Shown piece after piece: positions 24,501 through 35,518 of a DNA stretch of 64,000 bases. The notes under the pieces were generated by a model. That model saw nothing but the letters and a program-made list of their open reading frames with translations, searched no databases and had not been told where the DNA came from. Each line of letters opens with the position of its first letter. The stretch's first letter is position 1. This DNA comes from Dermatophagoides farinae (taxonomy: Eukaryota > Arthropoda > Arachnida > Sarcoptiformes > Pyroglyphidae), in contig NC_134680.1 in assembly GCF_024713945.1 (NCBI RefSeq), positions 5,887,501-5,951,500 on the forward strand, written 5' to 3'. The position numbers and the translations under genes were made by a program.

Positions 24501-25003
24501 TTTATTGTTGTTGAATGAATTAACGGGATAGAATCATGAATGATCAACAATAATAATAATGATGATGATGATAATGATAATAACATAAACAACAATGATG
24601 ATGATTTTGATGATTGTGATGAATATAGCCTTTGATTTGGTAAATTCGATGATGATGATGATGATTTGGACAATAATGATGACCATTGATTGTTTATCGT
24701 CGAATTATAATGATAACCTAAATTCTTATGATTCAAATGATGATGGTGATGGACATGTGGAAATTGCCGTAATTTTTGTTCCAATTTCCAATGTTGATCA
24801 ATATAATAATAATCATCATCATCATTGTTATTATCGATATTACACCCATCATCATATGATGGGAAATTCGGGTTTGGTTCAATCATTTTGACATTTATAC
24901 ATTCATCATCGTAATGAGAATAATGTTGATCAACAGTAGCAGTATTGTTTTTCCGATTAGAATCAATCATTTTATTATTCCGTAGGATATACCGATGATT
25001 CAT
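18569..25003 (-). CDS. Large SEA/EGF-domain single-pass membrane protein, frame broken at an ATT repeat
   Basis: Five minus-strand exons: 25003-24063, 22727-19940, 19871-19529, 19150-18776 and 18694-18569; about 1520 residues. Exon 1 encodes a Ser-rich N-terminus with a strongly hydrophobic stretch (nt 24535-24600), a likely signal or anchor; an internal Met just before it may be the true start. A long Pro/Ser/Thr/Asn-rich region follows, then an EGF-like cysteine block (nt 20680-20815), a SEA-like domain (about 20330-20680), a calcium-type EGF starting DECSAPDLNDC, another EGF, and a transmembrane helix (nt 19943-20010). The cytoplasmic tail of about 280 residues is rich in S, N and H. The layout recalls nematode MUP-4/MUA-3 apical attachment proteins, but I do not recognise an exact ortholog. 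Exon 1 changes frame at the ATT repeat 24256-24282. Confidence 0.8.
22728..24062 (-). other. First intron of the SEA/EGF gene
   Basis: A 1.3 kb intron with donor CAG|GTTAGC at 24062 and acceptor TTCACAG ending at 22728; joining the exons completes a Gly codon. It contains a 21-base A run at 23348-23368, GAAAT repeats near 23760-23778, a GT tract near 22873-22890 and A/T runs. I see no gene inside it. Confidence 0.6.
23348..23368. repeat. 21-base poly-A run
   Basis: Homopolymer inside the first intron of the SEA/EGF gene. It is preceded by ordinary AT-rich DNA with no sign of a retroposed gene copy. Confidence 0.9.
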
Positions 25004-28000
25004 TGAATTACATTATTGGTGATGAATGAAAAAAAAAACAACCGTGTCCATCAAATAGTGAATTTCAAATGTGAAGAAAACACAAATCATACATACATGA
25101 AACACGTTATTTCGCGAAACAAAATTTCACATTTTCACATTGAATCATCATCAATTTTTTTTAAATCAACAAAAAAAAGAGATAAGAATGACAAATGATG
25201 ATATTTACAATGTTGAATACGTTATATTAGACGGGGACACACTTACACACACACACACACGAGCAACAACGAAAAAAAAGTGGCACGCAAATGGACAATT
25301 CATTCTTCATTCGAGAGAGAAAAAAAAACAAAACGGAAATTAATCACTTTTGAGACAAATACAAAAAAAAACCAACAAGGTCTTGAGACAAATTTTCTTG
25401 ATGATGCGACAATCATCAAATTATTTAACAACAACAAAATAATGTATGTGTTTGTAAGAAACAGTCTTTTCTATTCAAAATCAACATACATGCATGATGA
25501 ATGACGACCACAACCAACAACCATCATATAACGGACAATGGCAATGACGAACAACAACAACAACAACGAAAAAAAAATGTCGAAGACCGACAAATCTCAA
25601 CCGAAGAATTCAACAAAACGAAAGCAAACGACGACACACACACACACATAAGTCTCTTACTTCTCTGTGCAAATTCAGTTCTCTCTGTTTATCTCTCTCT
25701 TTCTTTTTAAGTGGAAAAAAACTGGTTCTCATCATCATTGATCGAATCCAAAAAAACGGGGAAGCAAACAAAATGCCATAATGATAATAATCATGAAGAA
25801 GAAGAAAAAGAATCCTGTCCAGTCAAGTTTTTTTTTCTAGTGTAAGAAAACAAAAAACCAGAAAAGAAAAAAAATTGGCGACAAGAACAACAAGATAGAC
25901 ATGATTACCATCATCAGAAAGATCAGATCAACAACAACAACAGTAACAACGAAAAAAAAGATGAACGAACTTGACATGGAATTCGATGACTAGGGGATAA
26001 AGTCGAAAAACTTCTTCATCATAGTTGTGATCGAAATGTGAATAATAATTTTACCGCCATTTCAGTACCGTTGGCAATTTATCATCATGTCAAGCAATGC
26101 GAAGGGCAAAAAAAAGGGTGGCTATCCGGTTTGAATTATGCTAGGATCCGTTTTAACCTTCAAAAATATTTTTCTTGTGTTCGTGTCTGTGTGTTTGTGT
26201 GTGTCTGTCTGTTGATCAAGAAATTTCGTTTCTTCGTCAAAACATTTCATAATTGAAGCCTCAGCCTAAGACAGGTGAATGTGAAATTCAATATTCGCGA
26301 ATATTTATCCTTTCTCACTCTAATGTTACTCTTTTCTTTACACAGATCATATAAGATGGAATTTTTTTGTCCGAAAGAAAAATCATGGTACAGAAATACT
26401 TCGGTTAACAGAAAAAAATGTCTTGGTTTTAACGATAACCAACTGGTATAATTATCCCTATGCGCATAAGTGTGACCATTAAAATCATCGAATCAGATCG
26501 AATCGGATTTTCACACACACACACACATGATGATGATAATGACCTGTTCGTCTACCTTACCAATGAAATAGATCAAGGTTATATAATGAAATAGGAAGTG
26601 AACATCATCGATGCATGTCTATGTATATGTGTGTGTCTGTGTGAGTGGTATTGAGAAATTGATTATTCACATGAATTCATATAAACTGAATGGTCAAATC
26701 AATTTCATCACTTTTCAAATAATCAACCAATCAAACAACAACAAAATTCTACTATCCTATACACACATACAAGTTCTCGAATATAAAAAAAAGGAAGTGA
26801 AGTTCAATAAATTTTATTCATTGTATTTTCAATGTTGTCAGGTAAGAAGAATGGATTCAAGTTATTATTATTATTATCATTGTTACTATAATCGATAAAT
26901 ATCACAAACCTGTCAAAATAATGTCTAATCTTTCTCTATATGTTTTTTTTCAGATTCTATTCTTTTCGGTGAAAAAAAATCGTTCCATTCAAGACAAACA
27001 TCAATCAATCAATCAATCAATCAATGATTGTTCGAAACCCCTTTTTTCCTATGATGATGGTGATTATCATAGCAACAACAACAACAATCGTTATTATCTT
27101 GTCTTGAAAATAATATTCGAAGGGTAGAAATAGATTCGAATAATTACAAATTGTTCGATGTTCTTTCGTTTTTTTCTTCGAAATTGGATTCAAATCATTT
27201 ATTATTATCCTGAATATTTGAATGTTTAACAGCATCATTTAAACATGCACATACACACACACACACTGGTTTAACTGACCTGATGTTTTCTTGAACAGGT
27301 AAATATTTGGACTAACAAGTAGAAAAAAAACGATTTAACTATTTTCACCTGTAGTAAGACAAAGGAAAAAAAAGGTCACGAAACTAAGGTAAATATATCC
27401 ATCAAAGTGCAATTATTTGTCGGTGAAAAACAAAACCATGAAACATATCTTTAATTGAATTTTATTTTATTTTAAAAAATTTTTTTTAAACAAATTATGT
27501 CATCATCATAATTGATTATCATTATGATGTCATCACCTTTTTTTTGTCCATTTAATAGATGTTGATGATCGTTTTCTTTATGCAAATCAGATAACAACAA
27601 CAACAACAACAAAATAACAATTTTCAACACATTTAAACTTGATTTTTTTTTTGTTCTGAAGAAAAATTTAACCTTTTTTCATCTGATTTTTCTTTTCTTT
27701 TCTTTTTTTTTGACAGCATTTGTTAATGGTGAACGATTGAATCCGGAAAAGTAACCGGATCATAAATTTTTTCTCATCATTTGGTTCATTTTACTACTAC
27801 TACTACTACCTACCACTTTGATTATGGCTTAGTTTATCACCATCACCATCATCATCGATTATTTTGATGATAAAAGCACCAGATATATATATTATACTAA
27901 GTTGATTACCCATTTGAAAATCGTTTTTTTTCCAACCTTCCAAGTTAATATATTCTGAATGAATGATCCTTGATTGTGCTTTCGTTCTATAATCTAGTCA

Positions 28001-28323
28001 TCCTAGTCCGTTTATTCAATCAAATCATATCACTTAAATTTGATTTATTTTCTCAAGAAACTACACAACGGTAATAACGTTTGGATGATAGTAATGATGA
28101 TGATGATGATGATGGTAATCGATTACCAATGTGAGAATAATGGATGGATGCCATTTGAAAATCTACAGCCAACAAACTGTATACCCTATTATTATTATTC
28201 GAAAAAAATGTTTGTTTTCTGAGTTAATTTGATTTTGTTTCATGCAAAACAAAACAAAACAAAACAAAAAAAATTCGAAATTTCAAAGCATTCATTATAT
28301 AATCGTCGAGCAATGTTTGATAC
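25004..28323. other. Intergenic region and probable 5' UTR of the next gene
   Basis: 3.3 kb without a convincing coding frame. It holds CA/GT tracts (25243-25259, 26513-26526), CAA tracts, a TCAA repeat at 27001-27024, and ATG tracts. Two splice-like signals stand out: a strong acceptor ending at 27716, after a 40-base pyrimidine tract, and the donor GTAAGT at 28324. The left end should carry the promoter of the SEA/EGF gene (minus strand) and the right end the promoter of the gene at 28425, so this is a divergent intergenic space. Confidence 0.5.
27001..27024. repeat. (TCAA)6 tetranucleotide repeat
   Basis: Uninterrupted TCAA units in the intergenic region upstream of the gene at 28425. Confidence 0.85.
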
Positions 28324-28422
28324 GTAAGTCAATGTTTCCGATTTTTTGTTTTTAAAGTGCTTTTTTTGTTTCTTGATTTTAATTTTTGTTTTTGTTCCTC
28401 TTTTTTTCCCTCTGATTGATAG
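28324..28422 (+). other. Probable 5' UTR intron
   Basis: Donor GATAC|GTAAGTC at 28324 and acceptor TTGATAG ending at 28422 enclose 99 bp with a long T-rich tract before the acceptor. The downstream exon starts two bases before the ATG at 28425. Size and structure match the coding introns in this window. Confidence 0.5.
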
Positions 28423-28424
28423 CA

Positions 28425-29417
28425 ATGAATTACAAATTCTTCATTAATGGATCGATATTATTATTATCTGTCACTTGTCTGTCGTTGGTACAAAGTATAC
28501 CCGTTGATCAATCGAATGAAACATCATCATCTAAACTGCCGATTATGATTGATGATGATGATGATGTTGGTGGTACATACAGCAAAACAAACGAATCCGA
28601 TACTTCATTATCAATTGATGAAACAACAACGATGGAAAAATTTCATCATCCAGAAATTTTAATATTGGAAATTGTATCACAACAACAAAAATCTGATGAT
28701 GATCATCCACATGCTCAATGTATAAGAAAATGTTCATGGATTTATCGAAAATTATTAAATGATTGGTGGATCAATCATGCAATTACATCATTATTAGAAA
28801 AATATCAATATGATAATATTGTAAACAAACAAAATGATAATGTACAACATAAATCCAATGAAACTAATGATGATAATAATAATAATGATCCAACAATGAT
28901 TGTATTTGAAATGATACATCAATTACCTTATCATTATCGAATGGATCTATTATTTCGACAACAGGAACGTCGTTGTTTTTCTGTTTGTGATCAACATTTT
29001 CTTTTTCATCATAACCATCATCAACATCATCATCATCATGGAATAGGAAAACGTAATCAACTAGCAGCTGGAATATCAGCTGATGGTGTTCAACAACAAC
29101 CATCGCAACGTTTAATTTCAGATTATTGTCGACAATTTACACGAAAAATATTTCAACATATTCCAATGATATTGATGGCTATTTCAGCAATGCTTATAAT
29201 GTTTATGTTTTTCTGGTCATTAATTGAATGTATGTTTCAAGTGGAAGATCCAGCTATTGATCATACATTTATTATTAATGATGGAAAAAATGGTCAAAAA
29301 TCGAAATTATTATTGGATCAAAAACAATATCAGCAACAACATCAATTTCAACAACAGCTATATAAACCTGTACAAATAATGGCTGTACCAACTGTTGATG
29401 GTGATCGTAATGAATGA
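28425..29417 (+). CDS. Unrecognised signal-peptide and single-pass membrane protein
   Basis: One coding exon of 330 residues, not assigned to a family. It begins with a classic signal peptide: a basic start, the hydrophobic core ILLLSVTCLSLV, and a likely cut after VQS. An acidic Ser/Asp region follows, then a moderately conserved-looking section with two Cys pairs (CIRKCSWIY near residue 105 and CFSVCDQHF near 188), a His-rich stretch, a dibasic GKR site, and another Cys (DYCRQF). A strong transmembrane helix lies at about residues 247-272, and a Q-rich cytoplasmic tail ends the protein. The even cysteines and signal sequence suggest a disulfide-bonded ectodomain. The start is the first in-frame ATG after a probable 5' UTR intron. 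ATTAAA at 29451 may be its poly(A) signal. A lineage-restricted membrane protein is my best description. Confidence 0.7.
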   Translation: MNYKFFINGSILLLSVTCLSLVQSIPVDQSNETSSSKLPIMIDDDDDVGGTYSKTNESDTSLSIDETTTMEKFHHPEILILEIVSQQQKSDDDHPHAQCIRKCSWIYRKLLNDWWINHAITSLLEKYQYDNIVNKQNDNVQHKSNETNDDNNNNDPTMIVFEMIHQLPYHYRMDLLFRQQERRCFSVCDQHFLFHHNHHQHHHHHGIGKRNQLAAGISADGVQQQPSQRLISDYCRQFTRKIFQHIPMILMAISAMLIMFMFFWSLIECMFQVEDPAIDHTFIINDGKNGQKSKLLLDQKQYQQQHQFQQQLYKPVQIMAVPTVDGDRNE

Positions 29418-30639
29418 ATGATAGATGGAATTTTGATTTTTTTTTTGAAAATTAAAACAATTGTAAAATGTAAATTCTTTTCTTTTTTTTTGTTCAAAAT
29501 TTTGGCGCTCATGAAAAAAATAATTTCATAACGCCATCTAGCTAAAAATATTCAAATTTTTTCTCCCATTCGATTTCCAATGTATCTTCTCACATAAAAC
29601 ATTATTGTCATTGACTTTTTATATAATGTTGAATAACTATACTGCTTTTATATGCTGATGATCATCATTGATGATACGATGATAATGATGGTGATCATCT
29701 TCATCATCATCATCATCATCGATTTCCATAGCTACAATGGTAGTAGCAAACAAACACTCATATGCATACACACATGCAAAAAAAAAACGGATCATCCAAT
29801 CCAAACATTTACAACTATCAAAATAGAATGGATATATCCTAACTACAACAACAACAACAACAATCATGACGATATAGAAGATCACATCAAGCGACAAGTC
29901 CAAATGCTGGTATGTAATTGGTATATGATTGAAGCTTGTATTTTGGTTGTTATTATTATTGTTGTTGTTGTTGTTGGACTGTGTTGTAGTGTTGCTTTTT
30001 TTTCATTTTTTGCTGTGATATCCTTCGATGTTATATTTATCAAAGTGAGGATGAATCACCATGCACCAATGAAACCCGGTTGAAAAAAAACAACGAAAAA
30101 ATATTTCATTCATATCAAGTACTAAATGATCATCATCAACATCCAGTCACTTAGTCAGTCAGTCAGTCAGTCAATCAATCAATCAATCAAAGAAAAAAAT
30201 AATCCAATCCAAAATATATCAATTTCAAAGTTCATAATCATCATTATTGGAATTGTAAATTTCATCATTAAATCATAAAATTTCAATTTGATTCAATCAT
30301 CATCATCATCGAAAATATGATGGACATACAAATATCAATAAAAAAAACCTTGAATATTTTTTCCTATTTGTTTAGATTGATTGATAACTTCTATTGTTAT
30401 TGAATATATCCGTGTCTTTTGTATGAATACAAGTGTAAAACTGGTTTGAAAATTTTTTTATTTGTTTGTTTCCTCAGAATTTTTTCATTTATTTATTTTT
30501 TTTGTTTCATCGAAAATCTAACGTGATTTTGGTTTGGGTCAAACTCAAATCGTTTTTTTTTTTTTTGCTTGTTTTCGCCTGTCAGGCCACCATTATATAA
30601 ATAAATTGGACCACAAATGTGGTGATAAAAGAAAAAAAA
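29418..30639. other. Intergenic region upstream of the ASK1 gene
   Basis: 1.2 kb of mostly simple sequence: ATC tracts at 29700-29720, CAA and TTG tracts, and a compound tetranucleotide repeat at 30153-30188. A 143-codon frame at 29652-30083 is built on these repeats and is not credible as a gene. It should contain the promoter of the kinase gene. Confidence 0.55.
30153..30188. repeat. Compound microsatellite (AGTC)5(AATC)4
   Basis: Five exact AGTC units (30153-30172) pass directly into four exact AATC units (30173-30188), one base different per unit. Likely polymorphic. Confidence 0.9.
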
Positions 30640-33600
30640 ATGTCGACAGAAAATTCAAATTCAGATCCAACAAAAACAACAGCCACGACGACATCAGCGG
30701 CAACAACAACAACAACGGCTGCTGCTGGTGGTGGTGAATCGAAAAAAAGTCCATCAAAAGAATCTAGTAATTCGAAACCAAAAATCGATGTTGCCATTGT
30801 CATTGATCTGGTATGTTTTTGAGTCACTAATATTTTTTTTTAATTAATTAATTTTATTTATATACTAATTTTAAAATAGCAAATCAAAGATGGTAATTTA
30901 TCACATCGTATGGCCGCATTTGAAGAGATTAAAAAAGCCTGTCATATGGTCAATGCTAATTATCAGCTGATTGCATTTCATAAATTAGATTTCGATGAAA
31001 TCAATGCAATCGATGCATTCCATGCGGCCGATGTTGCCATTGTTGATCTATCAATACAGAATCAACAACATTCATTATTTTATCGAATTGGTAATCGTGA
31101 AAATTTTGGAATGAAATATAATATTTTGATATTCAATGATGATTCATTGAAAGTAACGATACCATCGAATTTGCCAATTTCAACATTTAATCTAATCAGT
31201 TATCGTTTGTCACCGGTGGATAAAAAATGTTATTACACTGAATCTTTGCCAGATAAAAATAGTCGAAACAATTCTAATCCAAATATTCGATCATCAACAA
31301 ATCGACCACCACCATTATCATGTGAAACGAAAATTTTACTAAGTACAAAACTACGAAATGCATTACAACATGTTGAAATACAAACCAAGTAAGCCGATCC
31401 GAATTGATAAAATTGATTAATTATAATTTTAAAAATCTATATATAGAACACATTTGAAGGAAAAATTCCTATCCGAATTACGTAAAGCACGCGAAACACT
31501 GACACGTGATGAATTGACAAAATCATTACATGATTTTCGAAAAAAATTGGAAAATAATTCTAGTCTTATATCGGCCGATATTGTCCATAATCTTCTTGTT
31601 TCATATCGTGAAATACAGGATTACGATTCAATGGTATCATTGATTGAAGAGGTACAATCATCGAAATTTGCCTTTAAATTTACGCCACCTTTTCAATATC
31701 TGCATGCATTTGCATTGAATCGCCGTAATCAAATTGGTGATCGTGAACGAGCATTGGAAAAAATTCATGAAACAATCGAAGAAAGTTCATACATTGATTC
31801 TATCTGTTTAGCTGGCCGCATTTATAAAGATAAATTTATTGAATCACAATATCAGGATAAAGAAAGTCTTGAACAGGCAATCATTTGGTATCGAAAAGGA
31901 TTTGATCATCAACCAAATGAATATGCCGGTATTAATCTAGCTACATTATTGGTCATTAGAGGTGATGATCTGAATAATTCAACTGAACTTAAAGATATAG
32001 CATCCATATTGAATCTTTTGATTGGCCGTAAAGGTAGTCTTAAATCAATACAAGATTATTGGGATGTTGCAACATTTCTTGAAATATCTGTATTGGCTGA
32101 AAATTATACAAAAGCAAATGAATCAGCCGAATGTATGTTCAATTTGAAGCCACCGGAATGGTATCTGAATTCTACATTACGAAACATACAATTAATTAAT
32201 GATTTTCGTAAAAAACCCGAAGATGTACGTCTGACACCTGAAGAGGAATTGTTTCGTTTTTGGATGGAATATTTTATTGAAGCGGCCAAAGATCATGCTA
32301 GTCATATAATAAGATTTCCAGTCATTATACAAGAAATTGATAAATCATTGATACCAAGTTATGTAACTGTAAATCAAAATGATCAAGATGGTAAATCATT
32401 GCAGATCAATAATATCTGTAAAGAATGTATACGTAATCCAGATTCATGTCGACGGCCACATAATTGGCTATTTCATTCATCAAAAATACGTGGTGTTAGT
32501 ATGTATAAATCGGATCAACGTTGCCTTTTTCTATACGTACTATCGGATGATTTTCAAATGTTTTTTCCATCAGACGAATATCGTAAACGTTTTCATGAAC
32601 TTGTTCTAGACATAACAGCCAATGAAGAATGTTTAGATTTAGATTCACGTATAATGGAATCGATACGAATTCAATTTGATTATGATTATGATGAAAAAAT
32701 GAATAAAATTAAATTAGGTGAAGGATCATATGGTACAGTATATGCAGCACATGATAGTAATAATATTGCCATCGCTGTGAAAGAGATACCGATCAAGAAT
32801 AAAGATGAAGTTCAACCATTACAGGAAGAGATTAAGTTACATTCACAACTGAAACATCGTAATATCGTCAAATATATTGGTTCGATTAATGATGAACAAG
32901 TGAGTGTTTTCAAAATCTTAATGGAACGTGTACCCGGTGGTTCATTATCACAATTATTACGTTGTAAATGGGGCCCACTAAAAGAATCATCGATTGCCTA
33001 TTATACTAGACAGATTTTGGATGGTCTTCATTATTTACATAGTCAGAATATTGTACATCGAGATATTAAAGGTGATAATGTACTTGTTAATACATATACT
33101 GGTGATGTAAAAATATCGGATTTTGGTACATCCAAACGTTTGGCTGGTTTAAATCCACGTACTGAAACATTTACTGGTACATTTCAATATATGGCACCTG
33201 AAGTAATTGATCAAGGTGCACGTGGTTATGCAGCACCAGCTGATATATGGTCACTTGGTTGTACTGTTGTTGAAATGGCCACCGGAAAAACACCATTTAT
33301 CGAACTAAGTTCTGGTCATGAAGTCATATTTAAAGTGGGATATTTTAAACAACATCCTGAAATACCGGGAACATTATCGGAAAAATGTCGTAATTTTATT
33401 GAAAGTTGTTTTGAACCAAATCCTGCTAAACGTCCAGCGGCTGCTGAATTATTGGAAATGCAATTCATGGAATGTGGTTCATCATCTTCAAGAAAACGTA
33501 AACCAGCCAATCAATTACAACCAAAAAATAACAATAAAGTCAATCCAAATCGTATGTCTGTAGACTTTAATCGTTCAATATCGATGCCATATGATCCAAC

Positions 33601-35194
33601 ATTGAAATCAACAGATTCATCTAGTTCTACAACCGCCGTTATTGATATTGTACAACAGCAACAACAACAACATAATGGTGGTGGTGGTGGTGGTGATCAT
33701 ACACCAAATTCAATGGATAGCTTACAAGATTCAAATCCATTCACATTAATGCCATCAACAATTAGTGGTTGTGGTGGTGGTGGAAATAAAAATCCAAATA
33801 GCCGATTACAAACAAATCTATCATTAAATATAAATAATCTACAAAATTCAAGTGGTGATGAAAAATCACCAAATATAATGACATCTGGATCATCGGTAGC
33901 GTATCCGGTAACACCAAATGATTTAACAATGAATGAACATAATATACAAAAAAGTCTTTCACAAGTACTTGATTCAAATACTGAAGATATAACTGAAGTT
34001 TGGTGGCGTCGTTTGATTGAAAATTGGCCAGATCAACAATTGTTATTACAATCACGTCATATACAGAATGTATTATTCCCTGGTTTTCGTGATTATATCT
34101 CTACAAATAAGAATACATTGTATTTGATGAATGCCTTGTATTCATTGGCAAATGAATTTAATGAAAAATTCAATTCAACCAATGATGATCATGATGATGG
34201 CGAAGACAATGATGATCATGATGATGATGATGATGATGATAGTGTCCAACAACAACAGCAACAATCATTGGATAATGATGAAAATAAACGTTTTCTATTC
34301 AAACAATTACAGACGGCAATCTATTATTTTCAAGATGCAATTGATTCAATATTGAAAATACAGAATATACCACCACATTGGATTTTTGCATTAGATTCAT
34401 TGATACGTGAAAGTGTACAGGAAGCACAACGTTTATTACATTTATGTTATAAAAATGTATTTGAAATTGAAATGGCCGGTAGTGAAGTGGCTGTACCACA
34501 ATCAGCCGGTTGTGGTGGTGATTTAAATCATTTAATCAATGTAACGTCACCATCAACAGCTGATATGTTAAGACATTCACAGGAATCATTATTCAATATG
34601 CAATTGATAAAATCCGATCATTTTAAACAAGAAATTAAACATCTATTACAGGAAAATAATAAAACAGTTAAATTATTATCGGATACATTCAGTGAATATC
34701 TTGCCGAACAGAATGAAGTATTGCGACGTTTATGTGAAAAAGTACAGAATCAAAATCGTCCAAATTTATTGATCGATAATGCTGTTGTTGTTTCGGCTTC
34801 TACTAATGTCGATACAAATGATGATGGTGGTGGTAGTGGTGGTGATATCGACAAAAATTCAGATGATAATCAAAAATTTAAAGATGAAACAATGATTACA
34901 ATGTTGGAAAATGAAAATATTAGTCGTTCAACAATCGATGCTGTAAGTATTAATAATAACAATGATGATGATGATGATGAATTCGATGTCGAATTGATTT
35001 TCTTACCATTTTTTTTTTACTTCTAGTTAATTCGTCAAGATATTGATCGAAAAGTTTTATTTGAATTCATAAGCCGTGATGATCTCCGTAAATTGAATCT
35101 AACATTGGGTGAAGAACTTCGACTTTGGAATCTCATTGAAAAGAATAAAATTCGTTATCAATTGGTCAACAACAACAATGACAAATATGATTGA
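30640..35194 (+). CDS. MAP3K5: Apoptosis signal-regulating kinase 1 (MAP3K5/15 class)
   Basis: Exons 30640-30810, 30880-31388, 31447-34942 and 35027-35194 with introns of 58-84 bp; 1447 residues. A Thr/Ala-rich start is followed by the N-terminal thioredoxin-binding-type domain (HAADVAIVDLS, LFYRIGNRENFGM), then the central regulatory helical repeats (ISADIVHNLLVSYREIQDYDS, cut here for length in the protein, nt 31578-31630). The kinase domain lies at about residues 645-900, with the glycine loop GEGSYGTVY, the lysine in AVKEI, HRDIKGDN, DFG, activation-loop TFTGTFQYMAPE and the distal RPAA block. A disordered S/G/Q/N/D-rich linker follows, then a coiled-coil region and a SAM-like C-terminus encoded by the last exon. 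Family members phosphorylate MKK4/7 and MKK3/6 in oxidative and ER stress. AATAAA at 35251-35256 is the likely poly(A) signal. Confidence 0.95.
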
Positions 35195-35518
35195 TTTATA
35201 ATTTATATAATTTATAATTAATTTAATGTTTTTTTTTGCAATTTGAAAACAATAAATTACAAGCTTTGTGAAAAATCAAAAAAAAAAATCGGCGGGTTTT
35301 TTTTTCGAAAATCACACGTGATCATTAATGTTTGACCAATTGTTGTCGAAATAGGCGAACTTATTGCGCTCTCCTTGTTCGATTGTTTTTGTTTTCGTTT
35401 TGTTTTGGATTTTCATTTTTTATTTGTAAAAAACTTTTTTTTTTTTTTTGGGTTTACACATTTAATTATTGTGTTATTGCGTCCAGATCATTATCATTAT
35501 TTTTTCATTGTTGACCAT

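Noticed and set aside
29652-30083. A 143-codon frame with two hydrophobic stretches
   Set aside because: The hydrophobic stretches come from ATC and GTT repeats, and the opposite strand is equally open. No signal or conserved block.
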